This document shows, one piece after another, positions 18,124 through 33,171 of a stretch of 64,000 nucleotides of DNA. Origin of the DNA: Candidatus Nitrotoga sp. AM1P (lineage in GTDB: Bacteria > Pseudomonadota > Gammaproteobacteria > Burkholderiales > Gallionellaceae); NCBI RefSeq assembly GCF_013168275.1, contig NZ_AP019547.1, positions 372,001-436,000 of the forward strand, in the 5' to 3' direction. The notes beneath the pieces were generated by a model that was given only the letters and a program-made list of their open reading frames with translations, did no database searches and was not told where the DNA came from. The stretch's first letter is position 1. The number at the start of each line of letters is the position of its first letter. The translations under genes and the position numbers were made by a program.

Positions 18124-19446
18124 ATGAGCAAACAAAACACAGCGCCACGCGTCGGCTTCGTATCTCTCGGTTGTCCTAAGGCGACGGTGGATTCCGAGCA
18201 TATTCTTACTCGTTTACGCACTGAGGGTTACATTATTTCTCCCAACTATGTGGATTCCGATCTGGTGGTAGTTAACACTTGCGGTTTCATCGACAGTGCG
18301 GTGGCAGAATCGCTTGAAGCCATCGGCGAAGCGCTGGCTGAAAATGGCAAAGTTATTGTTACTGGCTGCTTGGGTGCAAAAGGCAATGTAGTGAAAGAAA
18401 CGCATCCGAAAGTATTGGCGGTCACCGGTCCGCATGCGACAGATGCGGTGATGGAAGCCATCCATGCCCATTTACCCAAGTTGCATGATCCTTACAGCGA
18501 TCTGGTCCCGCCGCAAGGCATACGGCTGACACCCAGACATTATGCTTATGTGAAAATTTCAGAGGGCTGTAACCATCGCTGTACTTTTTGTATCATTCCC
18601 AGCATGCGCGGCGATCTGGTGAGCCGTCCGGTAGGTGACGTGATGCAGGAGGCGCAGAACTTAGTGAACGCAGGCGTGAAAGAATTGCTGGTAATCTCGC
18701 AAGATACCAGCGCCTATGGCGTGGATGTGAAATACCGCACGGGTTTCTGGGGCGGCCGGCCGATCAGAACGCGTATGACCGAGCTCGTGCAGGCAATGGG
18801 CGAACTAGGCGTATGGGTGCGATTACATTACGTTTATCCTTACCCACATGTAGATGAAGTCATTCCGCTGATGGCGCAGGGAAAAATTCTGCCCTATTTG
18901 GATATCCCTTTTCAGCACGCCAATGCACGCATTCTTAAATTAATGAAACGTCCCGCCAGCAGTGAAAACGTACTTACACGCATTCAGCAATGGCGAAAAA
19001 TCTGTCCGGACATTACTTTACGCAGTACTTTCATCGTCGGTTTCCCCGGCGAAACAGGAGAAGAATTTGAAGAGCTGCTCGATTTTCTCGAAATGGCTCA
19101 ACTGGATCGTGTCGGCGCATTTATGTATTCGCCTGTGGAAGGTGCTGTGGCCAATAATTTACCGGATCACATCCCACTTGAAATCCAGCAAGAACGTTTG
19201 GGCCGTTTGATGCAATTGCAGGAAGAAATCAGTGGCGAACGCCTTGCATGTAAAAAAGGTAAGACCATGCAGGTATTGGTGGATGAAGTGGACGAGGAGG
19301 GTGCAATTGCACGTAGTTCAGCTGATGCACCAGAGATTGATGGCCTGGTTTATATTAGTAATGGCCAGGTATTAAAGGTAGGTGATTTTGTGAATGTCCG
19401 AATAACTGACTCTGATGTTCATGATCTGTGGGCGGAAATGGTTTAA
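18124..19446 (+). CDS. rimO: Ribosomal protein S12 methylthiotransferase RimO
   Basis: Radical SAM enzyme that adds a methylthio group to Asp of ribosomal protein S12. Domains in order: N-terminal UPF0004 ([34 protein letters not shown], with three cluster cysteines), radical SAM core with [11 protein letters not shown] (about residues 151-161), and C-terminal TRAM domain (about 375-440). At 440 residues it is full length. Confidence 0.97.
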   Translation: MSKQNTAPRVGFVSLGCPKATVDSEHILTRLRTEGYIISPNYVDSDLVVVNTCGFIDSAVAESLEAIGEALAENGKVIVTGCLGAKGNVVKETHPKVLAVTGPHATDAVMEAIHAHLPKLHDPYSDLVPPQGIRLTPRHYAYVKISEGCNHRCTFCIIPSMRGDLVSRPVGDVMQEAQNLVNAGVKELLVISQDTSAYGVDVKYRTGFWGGRPIRTRMTELVQAMGELGVWVRLHYVYPYPHVDEVIPLMAQGKILPYLDIPFQHANARILKLMKRPASSENVLTRIQQWRKICPDITLRSTFIVGFPGETGEEFEELLDFLEMAQLDRVGAFMYSPVEGAVANNLPDHIPLEIQQERLGRLMQLQEEISGERLACKKGKTMQVLVDEVDEEGAIARSSADAPEIDGLVYISNGQVLKVGDFVNVRITDSDVHDLWAEMV

Positions 19447-19612
19447 CTTATCAGCTGTAGATTTGTAGCGAGTCAATGAAATGTTTCGACTTGAATACAT
19501 GATTTACCTGGGTAAATTTAGTTCTAAAAGGTAGAAGAGATGAATTGGAGGAAATTTTTCCAAGAGATATGGAAATCCGATTTTATATCTTTAAATAAGA
19601 TTTTTTTTGTAT

Positions 19613-19879
19613 TTATCGACTGATCGGTACGCCTTGCTTTGCTTTAATTTGTTCGTCATTTATCAAATTCAGATCGAAAATTTCTTTAGCTATTGTAGGT
19701 GGGAAACCTTCACGTGGCACGGCACGCGTGTGCAACATCAGGTCAATGAAATATTGATCTATCGCAGGCAAGCACCATAACTCTATGATTTTGCTAATAA
19801 CATGCGGGAAATTCTGTTCCAGTGCGTGCGGATATTTGTCTTCAGCACCATCTAATAGCTCCAAAAGTTTTTTATTCAT
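19613..19879 (-). CDS. Conserved small hypothetical protein
   Basis: About 88 residues starting MNKKLLELLDGAEDKYPHAL; GGAGTCACTT upstream of 19879 supports this ATG over the longer frame beginning at 19900. Soluble, mostly helical, with YPHALEQNFPHVISKIIELW and a C-terminal FPPTIAKEIFDLNLIND. It resembles short uncharacterised proteins seen in betaproteobacteria, but I cannot name a family. It converges with rimO; the 166-base gap holds no clear terminator. Confidence 0.6.
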   Translation of the reverse strand: MNKKLLELLDGAEDKYPHALEQNFPHVISKIIELWCLPAIDQYFIDLMLHTRAVPREGFPPTIAKEIFDLNLINDEQIKAKQGVPISR

Positions 19880-20160
19880 AAGTGACTCCAAAAATAACAA
19901 CCAGCAGTATATTCTAATCTAAATCACCATCTTTTTATACGAAAGGTAATATTTCAGAAGCGTTAGTTACCCCACTATTTTTTCACTAGTCTGAATACTT
20001 TCTGGAGCTACTAGAATGTTTTTAGAGCCGATTTAAATAGATTGACTAGGGCCTGGATTTCAGACTTTCAAAAGAATGATTAACTACACTATTTAATGGC
20101 TAGCCGTCATAGTACATCGTGTATTTGAAACTGTTATTCAAGCAATTTATATGTAAAAAA

Positions 20161-20187
20161 GTAAGGCCAGCATTGAGCTGGCCTTAC
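20161..20187 (-). terminator. Rho-independent terminator downstream of the 116-aa secreted protein
   Basis: An 11-bp perfect stem GTAAGGCCAGC/GCTGGCCTTAC with a 5-base loop, followed on the minus strand by TTTTTT (and on the plus strand by TTTT, so possibly bidirectional). It ends transcripts of the gene at 20230-20580. Confidence 0.9.
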
Positions 20188-20229
20188 TTTTACACGATTT
20201 GTTCATTCATTGCTACCGAACGTAGTTTA

Positions 20230-20580
20230 CTACCTTCTGAGCTCACCCATGGGATATCTCTCTTGGGAGTTCATTCCTGGATTTCCCAATTGATTGAACG
20301 GTCCATTAGGTCCGGACTGAACGATATTGGTTTGGTTGGAAACATGAGTATAACGGTAAGCTGCAGGCGGCTCGTTCTGAATTTCAAAGCCAGCTGCAGT
20401 TGGCTGAACCCGGCCATCTGCGCCCATGGGTTGGACTCTGCCACCAGATGGGCCATAGGATTGCCCAGTATTAGTAGATACTCCAGAAGTAGTCACACCA
20501 ACCATCGAATCAGCATTTGCCAAAGAAACACCGAAAGCAAAACAGGACATAAGTGTGATATTTATAAGACTCTTTTTCAT
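20230..20580 (-). CDS. Small secreted Gly/Gln/Asn-rich hypothetical protein
   Basis: 116 residues with a clear signal peptide (MKKSLINITLMSCFAFGVSLANA, cleavage near residue 23). The mature part is low-complexity and disordered (VTTSGVSTNTGQSYGPSGGRVQPMG, NQLGNPGMN) with two GRVQP copies. No domain is recognised. GGAGC lies before the ATG and a strong terminator follows, so it is probably an expressed single-gene unit. The 317 bases upstream, towards cbbX, show no other feature. Confidence 0.6.
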   Translation of the reverse strand: MKKSLINITLMSCFAFGVSLANADSMVGVTTSGVSTNTGQSYGPSGGRVQPMGADGRVQPTAAGFEIQNEPPAAYRYTHVSNQTNIVQSGPNGPFNQLGNPGMNSQERYPMGELRR

Positions 20581-20897
20581 GAAAAGCTCCTAAATATGAA
20601 GTTGGAAGGATAGTTGTATAGGATCAAGATCGCCTTGACTTGCGTATAGTACCAGTTAACCAGAAGCTGTAAATAGTTTTGTATGTTCATTTGTAGTAAA
20701 TGTTTGGTAATTGTCAGTCACTTGAAAAAATGATAACCGAATCAAAGCGTATAAGACATACCAAGCTGATCTAAAATCACTCAAGCAGGCCGAGATGACC
20801 TATCTATCAACTACAAGAATATGAAAACTTTATCTTTAAGCAGCTCTTAAAGTTTTAAATTAATGCGTGAATTTAAAGCACAGTCTTTACAATTCCT

Positions 20898-21842
20898 TTA
20901 TTGCTCTTCCCTCAGCTCATCTCCGTCCAGATCAACTTGGCCATCTTTAAACACACGGCTGGCAAAGATTTCTTCGGCTTCAATGGTCATTAAATCAATT
21001 TTAGTGAGATTTTTCTTGGCGCCAGCGAATAGGCGGTTAGCTTGGCGCATACGTGCGCGATCCAGTGCGTTGCGGATGGAACGGGCATTGGCAAAATGTT
21101 CCAGCTTCATCCGTAGCGGGATATATTCTGCGAATGCTTTTTCTGCTTCCGAGCTGAAACGATAATTTTGCGCTGCCAGCATTAGCTTTGCGATGATGAG
21201 CAATTCTTCTGCTGAGTAATCAGGAAAATCGATGTGATGCGCAATACGCGAACGCATACCGGGGTTACTGTGGAAAAATTTATCCATCCGGTCTTTGTAA
21301 CCGGCCAGTATAACGACCAGATCGTCACGGTTGTTCTCCATTATCTGCAATAGGATTTCGATAGATTCAGCGCCATAGTCCCGTTCGTTTTCGGGCTTGT
21401 ATAGGTAATAAGCTTCATCTATAAATAACACGCCGCCCATTGCTTTTTTAATTACTTCTTTTGTCTTTGGTGCCGTGTGTCCAATGTATTGACCGACTAG
21501 ATCATCGCGTGTGACTGATACTAAATGGCCTTCACGCACATAACCCAGGCGATGCAGTATTTCAGCCATACGTAATGCGACCGTGGTTTTTCCGGTGCCG
21601 GGATTGCCGGTAAAGCTCATATGTAGCGTTGGTGAAACCGCCGACAGATTGAGTTTCTTGCGAACGCGATCTACCAATAAGAGTGCTGCGGTTTCGCGGA
21701 TGCGTGTCTTGACTGGCGACAGACCAATCAATTCGCGATCAAGTTTAGCCAGCACTTCCTGTATGTTAGAGTTGCGAAATTCGGCGTCCAGATCAACCGG
21801 AGTGTCGTCGGGAAGAATGAGGTCTTTTGAGGGTTCGTCCAT
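20898..21842 (-). CDS. cbbX: CbbX, red-type RuBisCO activase
   Basis: AAA+ ATPase that removes sugar-phosphate inhibitors from red-type form I RuBisCO by pulling on the large-subunit C-terminus. Walker [10 protein letters not shown] at residues 79-87, Walker B VLFIDEA (138-144), sensor region [14 protein letters not shown], arginine finger segment [14 protein letters not shown]. At 314 residues it is full length. It lies 201 bases downstream of cbbS, beyond a strong terminator, so its expression probably depends on read-through or its own promoter. Confidence 0.96.
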   Translation of the reverse strand: MDEPSKDLILPDDTPVDLDAEFRNSNIQEVLAKLDRELIGLSPVKTRIRETAALLLVDRVRKKLNLSAVSPTLHMSFTGNPGTGKTTVALRMAEILHRLGYVREGHLVSVTRDDLVGQYIGHTAPKTKEVIKKAMGGVLFIDEAYYLYKPENERDYGAESIEILLQIMENNRDDLVVILAGYKDRMDKFFHSNPGMRSRIAHHIDFPDYSAEELLIIAKLMLAAQNYRFSSEAEKAFAEYIPLRMKLEHFANARSIRNALDRARMRQANRLFAGAKKNLTKIDLMTIEAEEIFASRVFKDGQVDLDGDELREEQ

Positions 21843-21863
21843 TATTTATCCTGTTAAATCAAT

Positions 21864-22002
21864 CGGCTGTTGAAATTTTCCGCATTACTTTCTGCGTATT
21901 TTTAAATAAGTTTATATTTAATTGGAACGGCAATTTTGGAAGAAGCAAATTCTTTATCGCCAAATTCTGAGGAAGACTATTTACAGAATATTTCAACAGC
22001 CG
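21864..22002. repeat. Inverted repeat framing the cbbS-cbbX spacer
   Basis: CGGCTGTTGAAAT at 21864-21876 is exactly complementary to ATTTCAACAGCCG at 21990-22002, framing 113 AT-rich bases. The arms sit next to the cbbS terminator and the cbbX start. It may be a small non-autonomous repeat element or an RNA structure tuning cbbX relative to cbbLS. No coding potential inside. Confidence 0.45.
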
Positions 22003-22005
22003 GTT

Positions 22006-22036
22006 AAAAAAACGGGTACGGCGTATACCGTACCCG
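22006..22036 (-). terminator. Rho-independent terminator after cbbS
   Basis: Stem CGGGTACGG/CCGTACCCG (9 bp, 6-base loop, 22013-22036) followed on the minus strand by seven T. It lies 8 bases past the cbbS stop and should end most cbbLS transcripts, lowering cbbX expression. Confidence 0.92.
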
Positions 22037-22043
22037 CAATTGC

Positions 22044-22478
22044 TTAGTACCGCTCGCCTTCCGGTTTTTCGGTTGCGTAGGAATGGACGGTGTAGCGTAT
22101 GCTACGACTCTCCGCTTCTTCCCGCACGAGCCTGAAGCCAGGTTCGGTTTTAGGACGGTTAACGATATATGACATCGTTGGGCTTTCTATACCGCGTACT
22201 GCACTAAAAGCCATCACACGAATGTAGTGATTAGGGAAAGTCTTACGGCAATTGTTGATCTCCATCAAAATTCCTGCAGGATCTTTAAGGTCGAACATAG
22301 GGTTGCCGAACATTTCCCAATAAGTATTACGCGGGTGTGGGTCGTCGGTGTATTCGACCGATAGCGACCAGCCGCATTTCAGCGCATATTTAATTTGTGC
22401 TGTGATTTGTACATCAGTCAGCGGGGGCAGAAAAGAAAACTGCCCTTGCGTGATCTGATTTCCAGGATTGGTCATCAT
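22044..22478 (-). CDS. cbbS: Ribulose bisphosphate carboxylase small subunit (red type)
   Basis: 144-residue small subunit. Starts [25 protein letters not shown] and has the [22 protein letters not shown] segment. The C-terminal extension ([29 protein letters not shown]) is characteristic of red-type (form IC/ID) small subunits, where it forms beta-hairpins in the central channel. It is 22 bases downstream of cbbL, with GGAG before the start. Confidence 0.96.
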   Translation of the reverse strand: MMTNPGNQITQGQFSFLPPLTDVQITAQIKYALKCGWSLSVEYTDDPHPRNTYWEMFGNPMFDLKDPAGILMEINNCRKTFPNHYIRVMAFSAVRGIESPTMSYIVNRPKTEPGFRLVREEAESRSIRYTVHSYATEKPEGERY

Positions 22479-22500
22479 AATTGATTCTCCTTGATATTAA

Positions 22501-23988
<1,488 letters not shown>

Positions 23989-24154
23989 TTATTGAAAAAA
24001 CCGCACCGCGCCCTCCTGTGTAAGCTGGCGGGCAATACTCATTACGATTAATGGGTACTTGTTTCAGCGCGTAGGATGTACATTACCTAATATTATCTAT
24101 AAATAATAGTCAATTATATTGATGTTAACTATAAGTATTAATTATAATCTGACG
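23989..24154. promoter_or_regulatory. cbbL-cbbR divergent control region
   Basis: AT-rich spacer between the operon and its LysR regulator, where CbbR operators normally lie. An imperfect palindrome TATTAT-N6-ATAATA at 24091-24108 and the nearby TTAACTATAAGTATTAATTA (24123-24142) are candidate CbbR (T-N11-A type) sites. Exact promoter hexamers could not be fixed. Confidence 0.5.
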
Positions 24155-25078
24155 ATGTTACATTTAACTATCCGCCAACTTAAAATTTTCGATGCCGTAG
24201 CACGGCATTTGAGTCACTCACGCGCGGCCAAGGAATTGTATCTCAGCCAGCCAGCAGTCTCCATGCAAATCAAGCAACTTGAACAGAGTGTCGGTTTACC
24301 TCTATTTGACCGAGTGGGCAAGCAAATACACCTGACCAACGCAGGCCAGGAAATGCTGCATTACACTCGCAACATTGCGCAACAGCTTGAGGAAATGAAC
24401 GCCATGTTTAGCGAAATGAAAGGGTTGGAACATGGTCGCTTGAATATCTCCGCAGTCAGTACGGCCAGTTATTTTATGCCTCAATTATTGGCAAAATTTA
24501 TCCAGCAACACCCTAAGATTAGCGTAAGCCTGCATGTTGCCAATCGTGATGCGGTAATAAAATTGCTCGCTGATAATAGCGCCGATCTCGCCATTATGGG
24601 TCAGCCACCGGAAGGTACGGATATGCTATCGCAGCCGTTTATGCAAAACCCGCTGGTTGTTATCGCTGCACTCAACCACCCTTTGACCAAAGTGCGTAAC
24701 ATCAAGCCCAAGCAATTGGCACAAGAAACTTTTTTGCTGCGCGAGCAAGGGTCGGGTACGCGCGGAGTGGTGGAACGATATTTCGCCAGTCACCATTTGA
24801 AATTGCCTACGCATATGGAAATGGATACTAATGAAGCAATCAAACAATCGGTGCAAGCCGGTATGGGATTAGGCATCATCTCCATGCATGGCATCGAACT
24901 GGAACTGGAAATGAAACGTCTGCAAGTACTGAATGTGGATCATTTTCCCATCATGCGTCACTGGCATATCGTCCATCTGAAGAATAAACGTCTTTCCACC
25001 GCAGCGCATGCATTCAATCAGTTTTTACTGAATGAAGCAGAGAGTCTGGCATCACCCACTCCATTCAAACGAAATTGA
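24155..25078 (+). CDS. cbbR: LysR-type regulator of the cbb operon
   Basis: About 307 residues. The N-terminal winged HTH (LTIRQLKIFDAVARHLSHSRAAKELYLSQPAVSMQIKQLEQSVG) is typical of CbbR, followed by the LysR substrate-binding domain that senses Calvin-cycle metabolites or redox state. It is divergent from cbbL, the classic position. MLHLTIRQ at 24155 fits the family start; the frame is open to an ATG at 24119, which would add 12 unlikely residues overlapping the operator region. Confidence 0.93.
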   Translation: MLHLTIRQLKIFDAVARHLSHSRAAKELYLSQPAVSMQIKQLEQSVGLPLFDRVGKQIHLTNAGQEMLHYTRNIAQQLEEMNAMFSEMKGLEHGRLNISAVSTASYFMPQLLAKFIQQHPKISVSLHVANRDAVIKLLADNSADLAIMGQPPEGTDMLSQPFMQNPLVVIAALNHPLTKVRNIKPKQLAQETFLLREQGSGTRGVVERYFASHHLKLPTHMEMDTNEAIKQSVQAGMGLGIISMHGIELELEMKRLQVLNVDHFPIMRHWHIVHLKNKRLSTAAHAFNQFLLNEAESLASPTPFKRN

Positions 25079-25236
25079 ACCAAGTAAACAAAAAATCTTG
25101 TTATCGGCCGTTATTATTTTAGACAGCAGGCACTATGTGCAGCTATTTTATCTATGTGGTCTGCATGGCAGACTAAAATAAGCGGGCATCAAAGTAGTAT
25201 TTCCTAATGCCTCGCTCTCATTCTTTGCTCTCACGG

Positions 25237-25242
25237 TATAAT
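25237..25242 (+). promoter_or_regulatory. Candidate -10 box upstream of ribF
   Basis: A perfect TATAAT 32 bases before the ribF ATG, following TTGCTCTCACGG. No well-spaced -35 consensus, so tentative. Confidence 0.35.
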
Positions 25243-25274
25243 CGCACTCCTTTTTTATCGGCGATCCAGCCCGA

Positions 25275-26201
25275 ATGTTGATTTTTCGCGGACTTAACTC
25301 AACAGACAAAAAGCCAGTTGCCCTAACTATAGGCAATTTTGATGGAGTACACCTTGGTCATCAGGCATTACTCAAGCAATTAAAGATGACAGCGCAGCTG
25401 CTCGGACTTCCGACAGCAGTGCTGGTATTCGAGCCGCATCCGCGTGAATTTTTTACACCGCTGGAGGCACCTGTGCGACTGACCAGCATGCGCGAGAAGC
25501 TTGAGCTTTTCGCGACATTCGATGTGGATCGGGTATACGTATGTCGCTTTAACAGCAGTTTTGCACAGATGAGCGCAGTGGATTTCGTTCATGCGCTATC
25601 AGATAAGTTGGCGGCGAAGTTCGTGTTGATTGGCGATGATTTTCGTTTCGGTAACCGACGCAGCGGCGATTTTGCGTTGATGGAGAAGATGGGGAACCAG
25701 CAAGGTTTTAAAGTAGAGAATATGCACAGCGTATCGCACAATGGCGTACGAATATCCAGTACGGCGGTGCGCGCTGCGCTGGCTGAAGGCGATCTGAAAG
25801 CGGCACAACGTTATTTGGGGCGTCCTTATAGTATCAGCGGGCGTGTGGTTCATGGGGATGGCTTAGGCAAGCAGCTGGGATTCCCGACCGCAAATATCCA
25901 GTTAAAGCACAATCGGCCGCCGCTTACCGGTATTTTTGTAGTAAGGGCGCAAGGGGATGATCTGCCACCCATGCAGGGCGTAGCGAGTTTGGGTGTACGT
26001 CCCACGGTGAAACAAAACGGCAAGCCTGTACTGGAAGTGCATCTTTTCGATTTTTCGGGCAAAGTTTATAACAAACATTTATGCGTCGATTTCCTGCACA
26101 AGTTGCGTGATGAAGTGAAATATCTCGACCTGCATAGTTTGACGCAGCAGATTGAGCTCGACGTGTGTAATGCAAAGCAATGGTTTATACAACATGATTG
26201 A
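25275..26201 (+). CDS. ribF: Bifunctional riboflavin kinase / FMN adenylyltransferase
   Basis: Makes FMN and FAD from riboflavin. The N-terminal nucleotidyltransferase domain has [16 protein letters not shown] (about residues 16-31) and [13 protein letters not shown]; the C-terminal flavokinase domain has [20 protein letters not shown] and LRDEVKYLD. At 308 residues it is full length. Its stop overlaps the ileS start by 8 bases (ATGATTGA), giving the widespread ribF-ileS-lspA-ispH order. Confidence 0.96.
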   Translation: MLIFRGLNSTDKKPVALTIGNFDGVHLGHQALLKQLKMTAQLLGLPTAVLVFEPHPREFFTPLEAPVRLTSMREKLELFATFDVDRVYVCRFNSSFAQMSAVDFVHALSDKLAAKFVLIGDDFRFGNRRSGDFALMEKMGNQQGFKVENMHSVSHNGVRISSTAVRAALAEGDLKAAQRYLGRPYSISGRVVHGDGLGKQLGFPTANIQLKHNRPPLTGIFVVRAQGDDLPPMQGVASLGVRPTVKQNGKPVLEVHLFDFSGKVYNKHLCVDFLHKLRDEVKYLDLHSLTQQIELDVCNAKQWFIQHD

Positions 26202-29004
26202 TTATAAAAAAACTCTTAATCTTCCCGACACACCTTTCCCCATGCGCGGCGATTTGGCCAAGCGCGAACCGCAGATGCTCGCTCAATGGCAGGCACAGCA
26301 ACGCTATGAAAAAATACGCGCCACCAGTTTGGGACGTCCAAAGTTCATCCTGCATGACGGCCCGCCGTACGCTAATGGTGACATCCACATTGGCCATGCG
26401 GTGAATAAGGTACTCAAAGATATCATAGTCAAAAGCAAGACTTTATCCGGCTTCGATGCGCCGTATGTGCCCGGCTGGGATTGCCATGGTCTGCCAATTG
26501 AACTGCAGGTGGAAAAAAAGCATGGTAAGGAGATGCTACCTGCTCGCTTTCGCGAGCTGTGCCGCGAATACGCCGCTGAGCAAATCGAAAGACAGAAAAA
26601 GGATTTTATTCGTTTGGGTGTACTGGGTGATTGGAACAATCCTTATCTCACCATGAACCACCAAACCGAGGCGGATATCATCCGCGCTTTGGGAAAAATA
26701 TATAAGCGTGGCTATCTTTATCAAGGATACAAGCCAGTGAACTGGTGTCTGGATTGTCAGTCTGCGCTGGCCGAGGCGGAAGTCGAGCATGAAGATAAAA
26801 CGTCGTCCGCGATTGATGTGGGTTTTGAAGTTATAAGTATCGATTCATTGGCTAAGGCTTTTGGCGTGTCTTTGCCGAGTGATGAAAAAGCTTATGCTGT
26901 CATATGGACTACTACACCATGGACGTTACCCGCTAATCAGGCAGTAAGCGTACATCCTGATTTTGACTATGTGCTGGTTAGAACGCCACGTGGATTGCTG
27001 ATACTGGCGGCTGATCTAAAACAAGCATGTTTGGATCGCTATGCATTGAAGGGGGAAACGCTCGCCACTTGCAAGGGCGTTGCGCTAGATGGCACGCCAT
27101 TACATCACCCTTTCGATAAACGTGGGGTAAATATTATTTGTGGGGACCATGTAACGCTGGAAGCGGGTACAGGCTTGGTACATACCGCCCCGGCACATGG
27201 CCTGGACGACTATTTTGTTGGTCAAAAATACAGCCTGCCTAATGACAGCCCGGTGGGTGACGATGGCAAATTCCTCACTAGCACGCCAGTGGTCGGCGGT
27301 TTGTTCGTATGGAAAGCGAATGACGTGGTGGTTGCTACACTTCAGGCCAGCGGGCATCTGCTGCACCTGGAAAAAATACAACATAGCTACCCGCACTGCT
27401 GGCGGCACAAGACTCCAATCATTTTTCGTTCTACGCCGCAGTGGTTCATTGGCATGGAGCAATTTCACTCCGCTCAGTCCCTTCCGAAGACAGAAGAGGG
27501 AATAAAGCTGCGCGACCTCGCCAACAATGCGGTCGAAGCCACACAATTTTACCCGGCATGGGGCAAGGCGCGATTGAAAGCAATGATTGCAAACCGTCCG
27601 GACTGGTGTGTGTCGCGTCAGCGTAATTGGGGCGTGCCGATGCCGTTCTTCGTCCACAACGTAACTACGCAGTTACATCCGCGCACACTTGAGTTGACCG
27701 AACAGGTCGCGCAGCGCGTCGAGCAGCACGGAATAGAGGCGTGGTTTTCGTTGGACGCTAAAGAGTTGTTAGGCGAAGAATCGATGCAATACCGCAAACT
27801 TTCGGACACGCTGGACGTGTGGTTTGATTCCGGTACCACTCATGAGTCAGTACTACGCCGACGTAAAGATTTGTCATTCCCGGCTGATTTGTATCTGGAA
27901 GGGTCGGATCAACATCGCGGCTGGTTTCAATCTTCATTGCTTACCTCCTGTGCCATGAATGACCGTGCGCCCTACAACGCATTGCTCACCCATGGTTTTG
28001 TAGTGGATGGCCATGGACATAAGATGAGCAAATCCAAGGGTAATGTCATCGCACCGCAGAAAATTTTTGATACGCTGGGTGCGGACATCTTGCGTCTGTG
28101 GGCTGCGTCCACTGACTACTCCGGCGAGATGACCATCTCTGATGAGATTCTTAAGCGTGTAGTAGAAAGCTACCGCCGCATTCGCAATACTTTACGCTTT
28201 TTGTTAGCGAACACTGCCGATTTCGATGTGCAGCGAGATGCCTTGCCAGTGGATGAATGGCTGGAAATTGACCGCTACGCTTTGGCATTGATAAGCCGAT
28301 TGCAGACAGAGGTTACTGGCGATTATGCGCGCTATGAGTTCCATCTGGTCGTACAGAAATTGCAGACTTTTTGTTCCGAGCAACTGGGCGGATTTTATCT
28401 GGATATTCTCAAAGACCGTCTCTACACTACGGCACAAAATTCACACGCACGACGCTCAGCGCAGAATGCACTGCACCATATTAGTCATAGCCTGGTGAGA
28501 TTAATGGCGCCGATACTCAGCTTCACCGCAGAAGAAGCGTGGGAGATATTGAGTACCCAGCAAGGCGTGAGCGTGTTTCAGCAGACATGGCTTTCCCTAC
28601 CAGATTTGCCGAGCACAGACGATCAAATTTTGGTGCAAAATTGGACGACAATTTGCAACTGGCGTGCCAGAATAAATAAGCACATCGAAGAGGTACGCGC
28701 TGCTGGGTTGATTGGCCAAGCGCTGGCCGCCGAGGTGAAAATTTACGCAGCGGGTGAAAATTTTGATGTGCTTGCCCATCTGGGTGATGACCTGCGATTT
28801 GTGCTGATAACATCGCGTGCTACCCTGCATCGCGTCACATCTGAAGCAGAAGAGCGCATTGAAGTGACGCCGAGCATGAATATCAAGTGCGAACGTTGCT
28901 GGCATTACCGCGCTGACGTAGGCAGCGATCCTCAAAACGCTACTCTATGTGGGCGCTGCGCCAGTAATTTATTGGGTGACGGCGAGGTGCGCAAGTATGC
29001 TTAA
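26194..29004 (+). CDS. ileS: Isoleucyl-tRNA synthetase
   Basis: Class I synthetase of 936 residues. HIGH motif in [16 protein letters not shown] (His65-His68), CP1 editing domain with [18 protein letters not shown] motif in [11 protein letters not shown], and a C-terminal zinc finger [12 protein letters not shown]...CGRC. The start is ATG 26194, [13 protein letters not shown], inside the end of ribF; the frame is open upstream to 26152, but the extra residues are ribF sequence read out of frame. Confidence 0.97.
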   Translation: MIDYKKTLNLPDTPFPMRGDLAKREPQMLAQWQAQQRYEKIRATSLGRPKFILHDGPPYANGDIHIGHAVNKVLKDIIVKSKTLSGFDAPYVPGWDCHGLPIELQVEKKHGKEMLPARFRELCREYAAEQIERQKKDFIRLGVLGDWNNPYLTMNHQTEADIIRALGKIYKRGYLYQGYKPVNWCLDCQSALAEAEVEHEDKTSSAIDVGFEVISIDSLAKAFGVSLPSDEKAYAVIWTTTPWTLPANQAVSVHPDFDYVLVRTPRGLLILAADLKQACLDRYALKGETLATCKGVALDGTPLHHPFDKRGVNIICGDHVTLEAGTGLVHTAPAHGLDDYFVGQKYSLPNDSPVGDDGKFLTSTPVVGGLFVWKANDVVVATLQASGHLLHLEKIQHSYPHCWRHKTPIIFRSTPQWFIGMEQFHSAQSLPKTEEGIKLRDLANNAVEATQFYPAWGKARLKAMIANRPDWCVSRQRNWGVPMPFFVHNVTTQLHPRTLELTEQVAQRVEQHGIEAWFSLDAKELLGEESMQYRKLSDTLDVWFDSGTTHESVLRRRKDLSFPADLYLEGSDQHRGWFQSSLLTSCAMNDRAPYNALLTHGFVVDGHGHKMSKSKGNVIAPQKIFDTLGADILRLWAASTDYSGEMTISDEILKRVVESYRRIRNTLRFLLANTADFDVQRDALPVDEWLEIDRYALALISRLQTEVTGDYARYEFHLVVQKLQTFCSEQLGGFYLDILKDRLYTTAQNSHARRSAQNALHHISHSLVRLMAPILSFTAEEAWEILSTQQGVSVFQQTWLSLPDLPSTDDQILVQNWTTICNWRARINKHIEEVRAAGLIGQALAAEVKIYAAGENFDVLAHLGDDLRFVLITSRATLHRVTSEAEERIEVTPSMNIKCERCWHYRADVGSDPQNATLCGRCASNLLGDGEVRKYA

Positions 29005-29040
29005 GCAAAGACTTCATTCCCATTTATCTATGGGAAAAGA

Positions 29041-29526
29041 ATGACAAAGCCGGGTGGGAGAGAGGCAGAGTTGAAACACTGGTTAAGCTTGGCAACAGTA
29101 ATAGTCATCCTCGATCAGATCACCAAGCTATGGATAAGCCAGATTTTTGTCTATGGCGAGAATGTGGCGGTGACAGATTTTTTTAACTTGGTGCTTGTGC
29201 ACAACAGTGGCGCGGCGTTCAGCTTTCTCAGTAATGCGGGAGGCTGGCAACGTTGGTTATTCAGCGCCGTCGCCGTGACTGCTTCAGTATGGATAATTTG
29301 GTTACTGCGCAAGCATAAGCAGGAGAAACTGTTTTGTTTTGCTCTGACATTGATACTAGGTGGTGCACTGGGTAACCTGATAGACCGTGCTGCTTATGGT
29401 TATGTGGTGGACTTCCTGGATTTTTACTGGAACACTTATCACTTTCCAGCATTCAACATTGCAGATTCAGCAGTTACCTGTGGTGCGGGCTTATTACTGT
29501 GGGAAAGTTTTGCAAAAAAAACATAG
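29041..29526 (+). CDS. lspA: Lipoprotein signal peptidase (signal peptidase II)
   Basis: Four-helix inner-membrane aspartyl protease that cleaves prolipoproteins. VILDQITKLW, VLVHNSGAAFSFL and the two catalytic Asp segments GNLIDRAAYGYVVDFLDF and FNIADSAVTCG are intact. 161 residues, 36 bases after ileS. It would process NlpD in this window. Confidence 0.96.
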   Translation: MTKPGGREAELKHWLSLATVIVILDQITKLWISQIFVYGENVAVTDFFNLVLVHNSGAAFSFLSNAGGWQRWLFSAVAVTASVWIIWLLRKHKQEKLFCFALTLILGGALGNLIDRAAYGYVVDFLDFYWNTYHFPAFNIADSAVTCGAGLLLWESFAKKT

Positions 29527-29691
29527 GATGTGTTTCTGCCTTCACAGGACTATCCAATTAGTGGGTTCTAAAAATTCAGAGCTCTACTAGATGCGAGATA
29601 CTAAAAGAATTTGCAGTGCTGCATATGTCTAAATATGCAAGTAATAAATCTGATTTTTTAGAGATATTTATTATTTATTGATAGAGATAAA

Positions 29692-30612
29692 ATGGAACTA
29701 TTACTCGCCAATCCCCGCGGTTTTTGTGCTGGCGTTGATCGCGCCATCGAAATGGTCGAGCGTGCGTTGGCTTTGCACGGCGCCCCAATTTATGTGCGCC
29801 ACGAAGTGGTACACAACGAGTTTGTGGTTGCTAACTTGCGTAAAAAAGGTGCAGTGTTCATTGAGGATTTAGCCGATGTGCCGGCGGGCAGTATCCTCAT
29901 TTTTAGCGCACATGGCGTATCGCAAGCGATACGAAGCGAAGCAAAGATACGTGGGTTCACGGTATTCGACGCAACTTGCCCGCTGGTAACCAAAGTACAT
30001 AGCGAAGTTGCGCGCCTGCGCGAACGGGGCAAGGAAATTATTATGATAGGGCACGCTGGGCATCCCGAAGTGGAAGGCACGATGGGGCAGGGCGACGGTA
30101 GCATGTATTTAGTGGAGTCGCCCGCAGACGCACAGCTTCTGGACGTGAGAGACCCAACTAATGTCGCTTTTGTCACCCAAACTACCCTGTCCGTGGATGA
30201 TACCGCTGCCATTATCTCGGTGCTCAAAACACGTTTCCCGGGCATTATAGGCCCCAGTAAGAATGACATTTGCTATGCAACGCAGAACCGTCAGGATTCA
30301 GTCAAACATCTGGCCAGTCAGTGCGACGTAGTAATCGTAGTGGGGTCGCCCAGCAGTTCTAATTCAAACCGCTTGCGCGAAGTGGCGCACAACATGAACG
30401 TCCCCGCTTACCTAGTTGATAATGCGGGTGAATTGCAAGCGGAATGGCTGTCGGGAAAATTACATATCGGCATTTCAGCCGGCGCCTCTGCCCCGGAAGT
30501 GCTAGTACAGGACGTGATTGCGCGGTTACGAGAACTGGGTGCAGAAAGTGTGCGTGAATTGGATGGCATTAGCGAAAACGTGGTATTCCCAATTCCTAAA
30601 GTGCTTGCCTGA
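29692..30612 (+). CDS. ispH: 4-hydroxy-3-methylbut-2-enyl diphosphate reductase
   Basis: Last enzyme of the MEP isoprenoid pathway, a 4Fe-4S protein. Conserved cysteines are in [13 protein letters not shown] (Cys12), [12 protein letters not shown] and [12 protein letters not shown]; the proton-donor Glu is in [11 protein letters not shown]. 306 residues. 165 bases separate it from lspA, so it may have its own promoter; the usual fkpB is absent. Confidence 0.96.
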   Translation: MELLLANPRGFCAGVDRAIEMVERALALHGAPIYVRHEVVHNEFVVANLRKKGAVFIEDLADVPAGSILIFSAHGVSQAIRSEAKIRGFTVFDATCPLVTKVHSEVARLRERGKEIIMIGHAGHPEVEGTMGQGDGSMYLVESPADAQLLDVRDPTNVAFVTQTTLSVDDTAAIISVLKTRFPGIIGPSKNDICYATQNRQDSVKHLASQCDVVIVVGSPSSSNSNRLREVAHNMNVPAYLVDNAGELQAEWLSGKLHIGISAGASAPEVLVQDVIARLRELGAESVRELDGISENVVFPIPKVLA

Positions 30613-30691
30613 ATATCTTGTGTAAAAATCTCAGCCACTCTATGTGTCAATACTTTTACAAGTTTAGTATCAAATTAAATTAAGATTTGCG

Positions 30692-33094
<2,403 letters not shown>

Positions 33095-33171
33095 CTTGCT
33101 GAATCCATTATTTTATTTAAATATTTTTATTATTGTGACATTGCAAAAGTAGGCTGCAATTTGATGGGTAG

